Shown: positions 50,561 through 60,539 of the stretch, piece by piece
Numbering within the stretch: position 1 is the stretch's first letter
Layout of the letters: each line of letters opens with the position of its first letter
Assembly (NCBI RefSeq): GCF_004210375.1
Contig: NW_027467782.1
Coordinates: 34,275,771 to 34,339,770 of the forward strand
Source of the DNA: Tachypleus tridentatus
Lineage: Eukaryota > Arthropoda > Merostomata > Xiphosura > Limulidae
Length of the DNA: 64,000 bases
Direction of reading: 5' to 3'
The notes under the pieces: generated by a model
The model's database searches: none
What the model saw: the letters and a program-made list of their open reading frames with translations, nothing else
What the model was told of the DNA's origin: nothing
Program-made: the position numbers and the translations under genes

Positions 50561-51034
50561 TGCCTGGTTTATTTGTGAAAACATCCTCATATTGGACAGT
50601 AGATATTGTAGTTCTTTCTTTTACTTGCCAGTCAGTTCTTAACTGTTTACTGGTTCTTTGTTTATGACAATCACACCTACATCATCCATCTTAGCCTCAA
50701 AAGCTGTGCCTATTACGTCTTCTTTCTTAAAGTACCTCTTCTACAGGTTGAAATGATACATCTTGGTCTTCCTATTCACTTTCACTTTATATTCTATTTT
50801 GCTGAGAACTTCTTGTAATTTAAAGGGTCCTTTTCACTGGAGGAGGGATTTATTTATGTCTGTGGGTAGCAGATTCTAAAGCGTCGATCCTTTGCTTTCA
50901 TACCATAGTACTGCTTAAGGGACTTATCGATAAGCAAACAATACTACCTGCGCGTACTTGTTCCAGTCCATAGTTTCATTTGACACATCTTTAGCATGCT
51001 CTTTAAGACCTCATTAACTCTCTCACAGAATCCA

Positions 51035-51510
51035 TTACATCTGTGGTTGTACAGAGTGATAAAAGCTGCCTAGCACGAATGGATCTGCACACTTTTTTTG
51101 CATCATTTCTGAAGTAAATTGAGCCCTTCTGTTACTCAGGACTTCTTTTAGAAAGTCCACCCTGCAGAACATTTCAGGAGGGCTTCTGCCACTCTCTTTG
51201 CCTCTGTTTATCTTTAACAGTGAATGATGTGTCACATAGTGATTTACAGTCACCACGTACCAGTTGTTCTTGTCAGAAACAGGTACTAGTGGTTTAATAA
51301 AGCTCACAGCTACTCTGTTAAATGGCTCTTCTAATGAAAAGCATTTCACCCTTGGCTACCTTTCGTTTAAGTATGGTCCTTTGGCAGATGTCATGTGACT
51401 TGTAAAATCTTGCTACATATTTAGTAATCCTAACCAATGGAAGTTGCTGGATATTCTACCTGTCATCTTCTTTGCTTCTAGGTGTCTTCTCACAATTGAT
51501 TCATGAGTCA
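51035..51510 (-). pseudogene. Integrase core remnant of the gypsy element
   Basis: Recognisable blocks include EEPFNRVAVSFIKPLVPVS (usual form has a D where S is seen), NNWYVVTVNHYVT, RVDFLKEVLSNRRAQFTSEM (usual SDRG replaced by SNRR) and SFYHSV. Two catalytic acidic positions are therefore lost. The upstream H2C2 region keeps its histidines, but the cysteine pair is not visible. Confidence 0.8.
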
Positions 51511-51984
51511 AATTCATCACTTGAGCCCAGTATTCTGTTGGTATTGTGATCTGTTTAACTTCACTAGATCTTTATAGATCAGATATAACTCTCCTTTCCA
51601 GTTCTCTATTGTTCTAGTCCCTTTACCCATTTTCTTGTACTTGACTTTCTCCCTGGAACCGTCCCAAAGTTTCTGCAGTAAAGAAGTTTTCTCTTGTGTT
51701 TCCTTCAGTTCCTGCAGACTTGTATTCGGGATATCACCTATTGATATTTGCGGAGATGTAGTGTCTTGTTGTTTTTTTTGCTTAGCTGTGTCTGCAGATA
51801 CTTCATCCACCTTCCAAACTTCTACTGCCTGGTATATTTCCAATTAGTAGATGGTTGTTTTCCTATACATGGTCTCATAGTATGGAGTGTCCGCCTTTAT
51901 ACTTGCTAAGGGAAAATTTTTTACTTGTCCATCAGTTAGTGCACACAGATGTACTTTGCCTGTCATTTGGTCATCAGATAATAG

Positions 51985-52046
51985 ACTGAACCCATAACCC
52001 TCATACTGCGATTCAGAATGCCTTAAATAGCTGGCCATACCGGGCC
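51985..52046 (-). mobile_element. Truncated SINE family 1 head
   Basis: The minus strand reads GGCCCGGTATGGCCAGC, TTTAAGGCATTC, then GAGGGTTATGGGTTC, matching the tRNA-like head only. The SINE body is absent. It may be fortuitous, and the open frame across it (52038-51844) is not taken as a gene. Confidence 0.45.
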
Positions 52047-52059
52047 TAGATAGTACCAG

Positions 52060-52858
52060 GCCCTAAACCTCACAGATTCTGTCGACATTATGGGAAGAAC
52101 TACGTACAGAATTGGCTTTATTCGTGTTTATATATTATATTTGCATAACAATGTGAGCCGTTTCTCTCTAGTTGTTGTTTAGTCAAGAGACCTGGAAGGA
52201 TAAGACACACACTGGATCTCTACCTCCGTCATTTGATTGCTTGTTTGTGTTTGATTAAAGCCTGAACATTTGTTCACTATATTCAGAAGCTGGGAAAATC
52301 TATTTTTACAACAAGCAGCCATTGCATGCGCGCAACGATTGCCGTAGGTTGTTTGGGTACGTGAGTGACCCTTTTAAGGTCATCTTCATGGGTGTAAAAC
52401 AGAATTTTTTTTCTTATCTTTGCTAGTAAATATTTCACTTCTTATCGTTCGCTATAAACATGTAGTTTAGTTCTCACAAACAGTTTCATGGTTGCTGATA
52501 AAATATATTATAATAATTTTATTTTTACATAAGTATCCTTTTAAATAAAAATAACATTATATCTATCTACTGGTTCGCTCAATAGTAGGTGGCCGTAAGC
52601 TGTATAATAAGTTTCTTAGTTTTAGTGAGAAGTACTTAGGCTTATGCTCATATTCTAAAATAATATTTTTCAGTGCGTGTAATGAACAAAGCATTGCTGC
52701 TTAGTTTTTTCTTTTAATGATCTACTGACGTATTAAGAAGTCCTCTTGAAAAAGTAAAAATGTTTACATAGTTATACAGAAATGTTGTGTTTGTTGTTCA
52801 GGGAATTCTGTATACTTTTGTGATTATTGAGTTTTTTTTCTGTTTGTTACTTATGCAG
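52060..52858. other. No gene recognised upstream of the candidate exon
   Basis: Mixed composition with a locally CpG-containing stretch at 52320-52370 (GCATGCGCGCAACGATTGCC). No ORF or repeat match. The CpG patch might belong to a promoter or an LTR. Confidence 0.35.
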
Positions 52859-52956
52859 TTAGAGCCGTCGAAAATATCTCGCGGTTGCTTCATTCAGGAG
52901 CTTTTGAAATTGATGCCACAACATGCGTTGCAATTGCGATGGAATTTCAATTCCAG
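52859..52956 (+). CDS. Candidate isolated exon, unknown gene
   Basis: A 98-base segment lies between TTACTTATGCAG and a GTGTTA donor. It is richer in CpG than its surroundings. One frame (two leading bases, then 32 codons) reads AVENISRLLHSGAFEIDATT and continues CVAIAMEFQFQ without stop; a second frame is also open (LEPSKISRGCF...). The first looks more like real protein. I recognise no family. Neighbouring exons were not found within the window, so it may belong to a long-intron gene or be chance. Confidence 0.45.
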
Positions 52957-53309
52957 GTGTTATGGTGTTATAGCTATTTCTCTGTTTCTTTACTTATTTA
53001 GCATAATGTTGAATATTAATGTTCTTTTTTCTTTGTTTCTTTATCAGTTGTACATAATCTTTATTGTATATCTATGTACTTCAATTGTCAGTAATAAATA
53101 AAATCTTCAAAGTAATTAAACTCTAAGAAATTTAAAAATTATATTTGGTAACACTAAATAGATCCATGTTTAGCCAAGATTGGTGGAAAAGAAACTTACG
53201 TTATGTTCAATATAAAATATGTGGTTTATTTCTCTAATCTCTTCAAAGTCTCAGTGAATTATGTTTGATACTTTACGTGAAGATAACTTTAATTTTTTTT
53301 GTACGAAAC

Positions 53310-53583
53310 GTTTGTTTGTTTTGGAATTTCGCACAAAGCTACTCGAGGGCTATCTGTGCTAGCCGTCTCTAATTTAGCAGTGTAAGACTAGAGGGAAGGC
53401 AGCTAGTCATCACCACCCACCGCCAACTCTTGGGATACTCTTTTACCAACGGATAGTGGGATTGACCGTAACATTATACGCCCCACGGCTGGGAGGGCGA
53501 GCATGTTTAGCGCGACGCGGGCGCGAAACCGCGACCCTCGGATTACGAGTCGCACGCCTTACGCGCTTGGCCATGCCAGGCCA
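53310..53583 (-). mobile_element. SINE family 1, full length
   Basis: A complete minus-strand copy with intact tRNA-like head (CTCGGATTACGAGTCGCACG on the + strand), body and AC/AAC-rich tail. It is flanked by the 11-bp direct repeat TTGTACGAAAC at 53299-53309 and 53584-53594. High CpG retention in the head suggests a young insertion. Confidence 0.93.
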
Positions 53584-53770
53584 TTGTACGAAACACACTG
53601 AAGGTAAAGTTTATGAGACACCCAGCGCTGTCCAGAATGTTCTGAAACGTTACCACAGACAACTGCACATTTTTAACTCTTTATTGGTAGAGTTGAAACA
53701 GACTCTGCACATGCATCTGAAAAAACTGAAATATTGTATTTTACATTATTAAAAATCTAAAAACGATTGT

Positions 53771-53886
53771 GTGAGTGTTTTCTTATAGCAAAGCCACACT
53801 GGGCTATCTGTTGAGTCCACCGAGGGGAATCTAACGCTTGATTTTAGCGTTGTAAATCCGTAGACCTACTGCTGTACCAGCGGGGA
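53771..53886 (-). mobile_element. SINE family 2
   Basis: Minus strand: head CCGCTGGTACAGCAGTAGGT, TTACAACGCTAAAATC, and a diverged B box (GCGTTAGATTCCC). The tail reads CAACAGATAGCCCAGTGTG and then GCTTTGCTATAAGAAAACAC. About 115 bp; the anticodon-loop position reads TTTACAA. Confidence 0.8.
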
Positions 53887-54248
53887 ACCTGAAAAACGAG
53901 AAAAGAATAAATATCTTTTAGTTTTCAGAAGCTGAAAACAAATTGATTCTTTGACGATTTTTCCCTTATTCATAAAGTAAAAAAAAAAAAATGGAATACG
54001 TTGAGTTTTCAAAACACGAATAAGGAAAACAGATTCATTGTTTTTTTTTAACTATTAGATGATAAAAACCAACAACTAAAAAAATTATTTTTCGTTATGC
54101 GAAAAGTAAATAAATAATTTGGATTTAACTGAAGATAAAGAAAATGCTTTTTTAATAAAATGAGACTGAATATTACGTTGTTTTACGAATGTTTCAACCA
54201 CATTTACTTTAATGTTAGTTTAAATGTGAAATTAAACAGTTTTAGTTT

Positions 54249-54367
54249 GTTTGAAATTAAACAGAAAGCTATACAGTAAACTATCTGTGTTCTGCCCACC
54301 AAAGATATCGCAACCCGGTTTCTAGCGATGTAAATCCGCAGACATGCCGCGGTGCCACTGGGGAGCA
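54249..54367 (-). mobile_element. SINE family 3
   Basis: Minus strand: head CCCAGTGGCACCGCGGCATG, ATTTACATCGCTAGAAACCG, GGTTGCGATATC B-box-like segment, GTGGGCAGAACACAGATAGT, then TAGCTTTCTGTTTAATTTC tail. The head differs from families 1 and 2, while the tail follows the same scheme. Confidence 0.7.
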
Positions 54368-55564
54368 AGACTTTCAGAACGGATTTCGAACAATATATAA
54401 TGATAAACCCGGATATAATTTTGGATATGTTTATGTAAAACTCTTATGCCTAGGTTGTTATTAACAAAATTAAATTTACTGATACTGAGAAAGGTATAAA
54501 GTATATCTTATATGATTTCAAAAATCGCTATCCTTGGACCTAGAGCGTCTTAAACATAGACAGAATTTGTGTTTTAATTCTAATTTTAATTCTAATAGTA
54601 ATAATCTATTACTAAATTAACTTTGAATCACAAACAACGTTATTTTGTTAATAAACTTTGTTATCGGATTAAGAATGGTCTCTGGTTAGAGACAAAAACA
54701 TCATCAGAGGTTCTATAATAACCAGTAAACAAATTTTATATCATATCATACATTTTGTTCCTTCTGAGTACTTTTATGCTAAAACACACTTTTGGTGCTA
54801 AAGGAAAGAGTAAAACACAATGCAATTCTTAAAATCACCATACAGTTCATACACATAAAATTTTGTACGTGATCATGTCTTACTGTTGAGGACATAAATT
54901 CATCTACTATCTCATAAATAGCTGTTTCAAAGCTTCATATTGTTCTTATGTTATGTTAAAAAAAAACCTCTTAAAAACAAACGTTAAAATAAATCTAACA
55001 TTCACGTAAAAATGAAAACTTACAGAGACGTAAAGTACAATTTAAGCTCTTAATCATTAATATAATGAAATTTTAAATATTTTATTGAGTTAATTCATAG
55101 TTTCAAATAATATCTACTGGTAAAGACAACGTAGTATAATAACAAACAGCGGTTTACGTATTAAGGTTGAGTGAGGTGCCACAATTTCAGGTTTTAATTC
55201 TAAATTTTGCTCGTAATAATATATTTATAATAATATACTTATATTTTCCTTTAGGATTAAAAAAATGGCCATTGAACTGATTTTATTATTTTTCTCTATT
55301 TCGTCCTTGATAAGTACATGTATATTTGTAATTTGCTATCAGATGAAAATTACATTAAAGGTCAAAAGGGCATAAAGATATTCTAGTTAAAGTCTTTAAA
55401 TGAACTCTTTCGCAACTCACTATATTTTATGTTGAGACCCAGTGTAAAATCCGAATTTTCCAGTTTTTATGTTGACATAATCGTGAGTCAGAAGAATTTC
55501 TTTAAGGTCATATTTTTTTATTGGAGAAAGAGTGTAAATAAGAAAATGTGTAACAATAGAGATG
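54368..55564. other. Non-coding, AT-rich
   Basis: Nothing recognised beyond homopolymers; stops in all frames. Confidence 0.5.
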
Positions 55565-55693
55565 GCGTACTTATGTGCTGATTACTCCAGTTCCAATTCC
55601 TGGACTATTCTTTCAATAATGATTAGTGGGATTGATAGCCACATTATAACGCCTCCACGCTTGAAAGGGGCGAGAATGTTTGGTAGGATGTGT
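55565..55693 (-). mobile_element. Partial SINE family 1 (middle part)
   Basis: The minus strand reads CCAAACATTCTCGCCC, GTGGAGGCGTTATAATGTGG, TCAATCCCACTA, matching the SINE body just after the tRNA-like head. Head and tail are missing or too diverged. Confidence 0.7.
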
Positions 55694-55703
55694 TAAATAC
55701 AAA

Positions 55704-55806
55704 ACGACAATATAGTCTTTAGTACTGACGACAATATAGTCTTTAGTACTGACTACAATATAGTCTTTAGTACTGACTACAATATAGTCTTCAGTACTGA
55801 CTACAA
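55704..55806 (+). repeat. 24-bp tandem repeat, about four copies
   Basis: The unit contains ACAATATAGTCTTTAGTACT plus GAC(G/T). Copies differ at one or two positions (CTTTAG against CTTCAG). It starts immediately after the SINE fragment. Confidence 0.92.
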
Positions 55807-56224
55807 GGTTTTAACGAATAGATATCAATCACAGTAATGGTTGGTAGAATTTACGATCATTAATCACGAGCTAAAGTCTGACCAAAGTTTCGTCTATTTA
55901 TCTGCTGCCGTCTTCAAGAAAGTCCTATGAAAGACAATTTCTACACGGTCAATGACCTCAGTTTAATCTTAGGGCTTCATGATAGAGATGTTGGTGAACT
56001 ATCCAATCATGAAAGAATTCAAACACATTAATTTATTAAAACCATAAAATTATGGATTTGTCAACAGATTAGAAGCTGAAACTTAGCACATAGTTTAGTT
56101 ATTAAAAAAACAAAACGAAAAACAAGTGAGACCTGATTCATTGTATTGGTTTTCAACCATGATAATGGAAGACTTTATCTTGTTAAAATGTAAGATCGCA
56201 AGATGAGCTTGTTCGTTTAGTACT

Positions 56225-56492
56225 GGCCTGGCATGGCCAAGCGCGTAAGGCGTGCGACTCGTAATCCGAGGGTCGCGGGTTCACGCCCGCGTCGCGCTAA
56301 ACATGCTCGCCCTCCCAGCCATGGGAGTGTATAATGTTAAGGTCAATCCCACTATTCGTTGGTAAAAGAGTAGCCAAAGAGTTGGCGGTGGGTGGTGATG
56401 ACTAGCTGCCTTCCCTTTAGTCTTACACTGCTAAATTAGGGACGGCTAGCACAGATAGCCCTCGAGTAGCTTTGTGCGAAATTTCAAACAAA
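56225..56492 (+). mobile_element. SINE family 1, young full-length copy
   Basis: Intact A box (TGGCCAAGCGCGTAAGGCG), CTCGTAA at the anticodon-loop position and a B box with one change (GGGTTCACGCCCG), followed by the full body and tail. A perfect 13-bp target-site duplication, TTCGTTTAGTACT, lies at 56212-56224 and 56493-56505. It sits about 430 bases upstream of the TATA box of the chitin-binding gene. Confidence 0.95.
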
Positions 56493-56505
56493 TTCGTTTA
56501 GTACT

Positions 56506-56920
56506 ATATGTTATAGCACGTTCCATGATACTGAACAGTAGAGTGGTACTAATACTGCTGTCAATCGTATTACGGTAAACAACTTGTTTGTATTAAAGAT
56601 CTATCGATAACGTTTACACAACTGAAAATGTTCATTAAATGGAACAAATCAAATTTTTGTTTGAGAAAATTACTAAAACCACAGAAAACCCGAAGAGAGA
56701 ATCAGTAAGTCAACTTCTTTATCAGTATTTGTATAAACATATGTGTATGTTAAAGTTTTGTCTTAGATAGTCATCTCACCATTTCAAGGCAATAAACATT
56801 CAAGGTTATCTATTCAACTGACCACATCTACTTTAAATGCTCACTTCTCGGTGACCCTGACACACTTACCTAAACGTCCATGTATATGCCATAGGTGTCA
56901 TTAGACTGGTCACAGTCCAC
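56506..56920. other. Upstream region of the chitin-binding gene
   Basis: About 415 bases between the SINE target-site duplication and the TATA box. No coding sequence; regulatory sites could not be identified by eye. Confidence 0.4.
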
Positions 56921-56928
56921 TATAAAAG
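56921..56928 (+). promoter_or_regulatory. TATA box of the chitin-binding protein gene
   Basis: TATAAAAG. Transcription would start about 30 bases later, near 56950, where TTCTTTAGTTTCTC could serve as initiator. The position fits an untranslated first exon ending at 57000. Confidence 0.7.
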
Positions 56929-56949
56929 CTAGGATCTGGGACACAATTC

Positions 56950-57000
56950 TTTAGTTTCTCAAGAGTGTGGATCAAGTTTTCAACTCTGTTTTATAATTTG
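56950..57000 (+). other. Probable 5'-untranslated first exon
   Basis: The segment between the presumed start site and the donor TTTG|GTAATA at 57001 contains no ATG-initiated frame of note. The next exon would begin at 57274 after CTCCTCATTCAG. The start site is inferred only from distance to the TATA box. Confidence 0.5.
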
Positions 57001-57305
57001 GTAATACTATCTCATTTTATTGTCAACAAATTGTTTCTGATACTAAATAATACTAATTCATTCAGTTAAAGCCAAAGTTGATAAAGAAAATGACTATTTA
57101 GAATGATGAATTCTGTTTCTGCTATTAAAATTCTTTATTTAACCTTAACAGTTTCATTATTCATTTCCTAATGAATTAATACCAAGGAACTTCTTCATTA
57201 ATTAGATGTCAAAAAAATGTAAAGAATTGGTTAGTTATTATAATATGTAATTTACCGTTGTCTCCTCATTCAGGTTGCTGTCCCAAAAAACATTTTATAT
57301 TCAAC

Positions 57306-58145
57306 ATGAAGTATCTAATCAGTGTCGGTAGGTGGCAATGCTCAGTTCTGATCATAACTTTACAGTCTACATTTTATTATTAACGCTAGTGTAATAAGTT
57401 ATGTTCAATATTGGAGTTTATTTTATACGCACTAAAGTTTATTTTCGTTAATTACAATTTTAGAGAAGATTTTGTTTGTTGAATGATAAAAATATTTTTA
57501 ATGTTCTAGCTATCCTATGCATTGCATCTGCTGCTGCCTTATCCAGGGTGAGTAATTTATTGATTTTTGAAATTCAAATAGTGAAAAAGAGGAAAGATGA
57601 ATTCTGGTATATATGTGTTCTACATCAAAAACCAAAGAGCTGTGTAAAAATTCCTGTGTTTGTTCCTTATTAAAAATACATTATATATATACGTACAAAA
57701 ATATGGCGTAGTCTAATAATTAACTAAAATTGCTGGATGAAACAAAACCTATTAAATGGACTGTGTTCTGTTACAGGAAAAACGCGCTGCCTACGAACTT
57801 CCTGACGGAGCCGAAGTAATTGTTGGACCAATAAGAACTACCTTTTCCTGCCATGGTCTTCATTCTGGTTATTATGGTGATGTTGATAACAACTGTAATA
57901 TTTTCCACATCTGCCATCCACAGATTCTTCCTGATGAAACTGTGGAGGTCGGACACTGGAGTTTCTTCTGTGGTAACCAGACCGTCTTCAACCAACTGAC
58001 CTTTACTTGCGCTTTTCCCGAAGAAGCCGTGCCCTGTGCTAAAAGTCCTGAGTTCTATTATCTTAACGAAAGAATCGGAGATAAAAACGCTTTATTCTTG
58101 ACGGAAGCAGACTTAGCTAAAGCTTATTATCTCAAGAACAACTAA
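57306..58145 (+). CDS. Secreted single-domain chitin-binding (CBM14/peritrophin-A) protein
   Basis: Three coding exons join in phase: 57306-57327, 57510-57547 and 57777-58145. They give 142 residues. Exon 1 lies in an exon starting at 57274. The N-terminus MKYLISVAILCIASAAALS is a clear signal peptide, followed by a basic EKR site at 21-23 that could be processed. The single domain has the six cysteines of chitin-binding type 2 proteins at residues 45, 60, 66, 85, 98 and 107, with aromatic residues Y52, Y53, F63, W81 and F83 at positions usually involved in chitin contact. After the domain comes a ~35-residue tail (YYLNERIGDKNALF...). Such proteins bind chitin in cuticle or gut lining; related single-domain proteins are also found in arthropod secretions, so tissue cannot be read from sequence. 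It is the only complete gene in the window. All introns are GT-AG: CG|GTAGGT to TTCTAG, and AGG|GTGAGT to TTACAG. Confidence 0.93.
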
Positions 58146-58286
58146 TATATTGTATCGCACTATACTAATCTTTGGTTATTTCATGCACTGGTTGCTAAAC
58201 AACCAACTTAGTAATGCTCAGAGTTATGAATTATAAGTTCGTCAAGTGAGATATTGTGCTTTTTGTATATATAGTTTTCTACTTAT

Positions 58287-58292
58287 AATAAA
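58287..58292 (+). terminator. Poly(A) signal of the chitin-binding protein gene
   Basis: AATAAA about 140 bases after the stop codon, the first canonical signal downstream. Confidence 0.75.
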
Positions 58293-58299
58293 AATCGAT

Positions 58300-58934
58300 T
58301 TCGCAATGCGTGCGAAGAATTTCTTTAAAATTCTTTTGGGAACAAATAACAAACTTTAATAAATAAACATTAATATTTAGGTTTCTTTTCCAACTTTTAA
58401 ACTTTCATGAAAAATGCATTCGCCTATGACAAGAGATACGATTTTGGCTCTTAAAATTACAAAACCTTATTTTTTGTAAAATATTGAGAGAATTAGAAGA
58501 AAGTGGGCAAAAAAATTACAAATCTTCAAGGTTTCTATAAAGGTTTATTAACAATTTTTATTTCGTAAACAATCTGAATTTATCTGAAACACAGATTGCT
58601 GTCCCACAGTAATATTAATATAAAATTGTGCAAGAATTGTACTGAAAGATTTCTTTAAATTTAAATTCAATATAAATGTCAGGGTGTTGCATAGTGAAAT
58701 GTCGGATTTTCATAAGTAAATTTGGAATCTGTTTTAAGTGGCTGAAAGAATAGGATTATAATAAATTTCTCAGAATAATATGATATATTGTATAGTTCAT
58801 TTCAAGCTTACTTTATTTTCTTATTTCAGAAACTAAAACATATTTATATTTACTTTTGTCACCACGGATGCAGTTATATGATTCATAGGTTCACATAAAA
58901 CTATCAACATAATTTCACAGAAAAGAAAACTAAA
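58300..58934. other. Non-coding, AT-rich
   Basis: No feature seen between the gene's 3' end and the retroelement fragment. Confidence 0.5.
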
Positions 58935-59268
58935 AAAAACAACCTCACACAAAAAGATATTAATTCTATAAACAACTTGAAGCAAGACAACAACATCAAA
59001 ATTCTAAAAGCAGATAAAGGTAACGCTATAGTTATAATGAAGACAGATTAATACATTAAAAACATGAACACCATTCTATAAGACACAAACAAATTCAAAC
59101 TACTAAACACAAAAACACATGAAAACCAATTAAACAAAATACTACTACAAATGGAAAAAACCAATACAATCACAGAATACATTTATTCTTACCTACGAAA
59201 AACCGACTCACGCACACCACAACTATACGGCACCCCAAACCTCACAAACCCAACATATAAGAACGTAA
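58935..59268 (+). pseudogene. Penelope-like element RT fragment
   Basis: The sequence is A/C-rich, unlike its surroundings. The frame reads NNLKQDNNIKILKADKGNAI, then YIKNMNTIL after one stop, and later YLRKTDSRTPQLYGTPNLTN. ADKGNA and the RxPxxYGxPKxHK-type motif are typical of the N-terminal part of Penelope-like RTs; here the last part reads GTPNLTNP. No endonuclease part follows. Confidence 0.75.
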
Positions 59269-60110
59269 GTGCAAAAAATATAATTGATCTGTGCAATATT
59301 TAATGAAATAGATGAATATGTATTCGATTCTATCATACATCTAAATAAAAAAGAAAATTATAGAATTATTATCTAATAACTTAGAAGATATGATAGGTTT
59401 TGATATCTTAGTTTCAGTTAAAAATGTAACTGTTTGTTCATGACGATTGTATAATTACAAAGAAACAAGATGAAGTAGTTGACTTTTTATCAAAGAAATA
59501 AGTAAGATATGGCAATAATTTCTCTGTTACAAACTCCAATTGATATTAAAAGGAACTGGAGATATTTTATCTCTTTCTAAGTTCATGACAGAGAAATAAG
59601 ATAGATTGTTAAAGATATTGATAGTTCTATGAGTATTGAAGAATTTTTTTAAACATATGAAACACTGTTGAAAAAAATACGATTTTTAGTATTGGATCTT
59701 AAATTTCTTGAAATGAGATATAGAAAGAATTTTGTTCCCATTATAAATAATAGAGGTGTATTTAGAGAAAATATATTTATATATTAGAAAAGTTATAAAT
59801 GTTATTCTAATATTAATATAGTTATGATGAGTTTTAGATTTTCATCAGTGCTTCTAGTTTAGCAGTTTTGCTATTGTTTCTTTAAAGCTTTAATTCTAGG
59901 AGCTAGTGTCATTGAACTAATTAAAAGTATCTAAATACGACTGTTTGACAAGAATAATGTAGATGATCTTACAACGTTTACACAAAAATGATAAGTTTAT
60001 TTAGATATTAAAATATTACTGAAGAAAAAAGGTTTCATACAAATGTTAAATACTTTTCAAGAAAGAAGTACGTTAAAGAAGTAAATATAATTGAGCATAA
60101 ATGAGAAAAA
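59269..60110 (+). pseudogene. Decayed coding-like run of unknown function
   Basis: Stretches such as EYVFDSIIHLNKKENYRIII and FLVLDLKFLEMRYRKNFVPI can be read on the + strand across shifts and stops. They look like protein rather than chance. The location next to Polinton genes suggests another gene of that element, but I cannot name it. Confidence 0.35.
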
Positions 60111-60164
60111 CAAAAAAAGTGATCACGATGTAAGATAAACTTAATTACCTCTCTATACATTTCA

Positions 60165-60502
60165 GTACTGTAAACCCTTTATTAAGTTTCCAAAGCGTCC
60201 AGTTAGAGGTGCTCCTGGTATTAATCGAGTACATAAAGCGTGTTAAGAATATAATATTGCTCATCGTATATTAAACGCTGCCACTGATAGACGTATTGCT
60301 GAACAAATTAATAAAAGAAAAGACTACACTTCAAAATCTAACAGTAATTGAAAAAATTGCTAGAGGAATAACAAAATCAATTATTGAAGCTAAGAAAATA
60401 TTTAGCCTTGGCATTTTATCTGTTAAATACTGTTTGATTAAAATGCAAACTAACAAGGACAGAGACGATATTCAAAAAGCTATCTCAAATTATGTGAAAT
60501 AA
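60165..60502 (+). pseudogene. PLA2-like domain remnant of the Polinton
   Basis: FPKRPVRGAPGINRVHKAC is followed by a stop, then EYNIAH. Intact versions have an AC-x-x-HD-x-AY-like site; here the histidine and aspartate positions read Y and N. A later frame (IEKIARGITKSIIEAKKIF) fits the end of such proteins. The call rests on motif order only. Confidence 0.4.
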
Positions 60503-60539
60503 TATGTTAAGTTTATGGTGAAAAGTCTCAGTTTTGAAA

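Larger units (their letters stand above)
49330..51850 (-). mobile_element. Decayed Ty3/gypsy-type pol with integrase before RT
   Basis: Read on the minus strand the order is: zinc-binding region (HESIVRRHLEAKK near 51510), integrase core, a GPY/F-type module (WKGPF-like remnant near 50820), RT, and RNase H. The pieces are contiguous and all on one strand, with stops and shifts throughout. No LTR or primer-binding site was identified; the 3' side runs towards the assembly gap. Domain order IN-RT-RH is copia-like, while the sequence motifs are gypsy-like, as in the known Gmr1 lineage. The element is inactive. Confidence 0.8.

Noticed and set aside
51844-52038. 64-codon minus-strand ORF as a protease domain of the gypsy element
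   Set aside because: Its first third is similar to the tRNA-like SINE head, and no aspartic protease signature is present.
53456-53752. 98-codon ORF beginning MGLTVTLYAPRLGG
   Set aside because: Most of it is the opposite strand of a SINE and its flank; the frame has no domain.
56225-56295. Functional tRNA gene with CGT at the anticodon position (also at 23900, 53583, 61956)
   Set aside because: Stems are mismatched and there is no proper acceptor end. Each is followed by the same SINE body and flanked by target-site duplications, so these are SINE heads.
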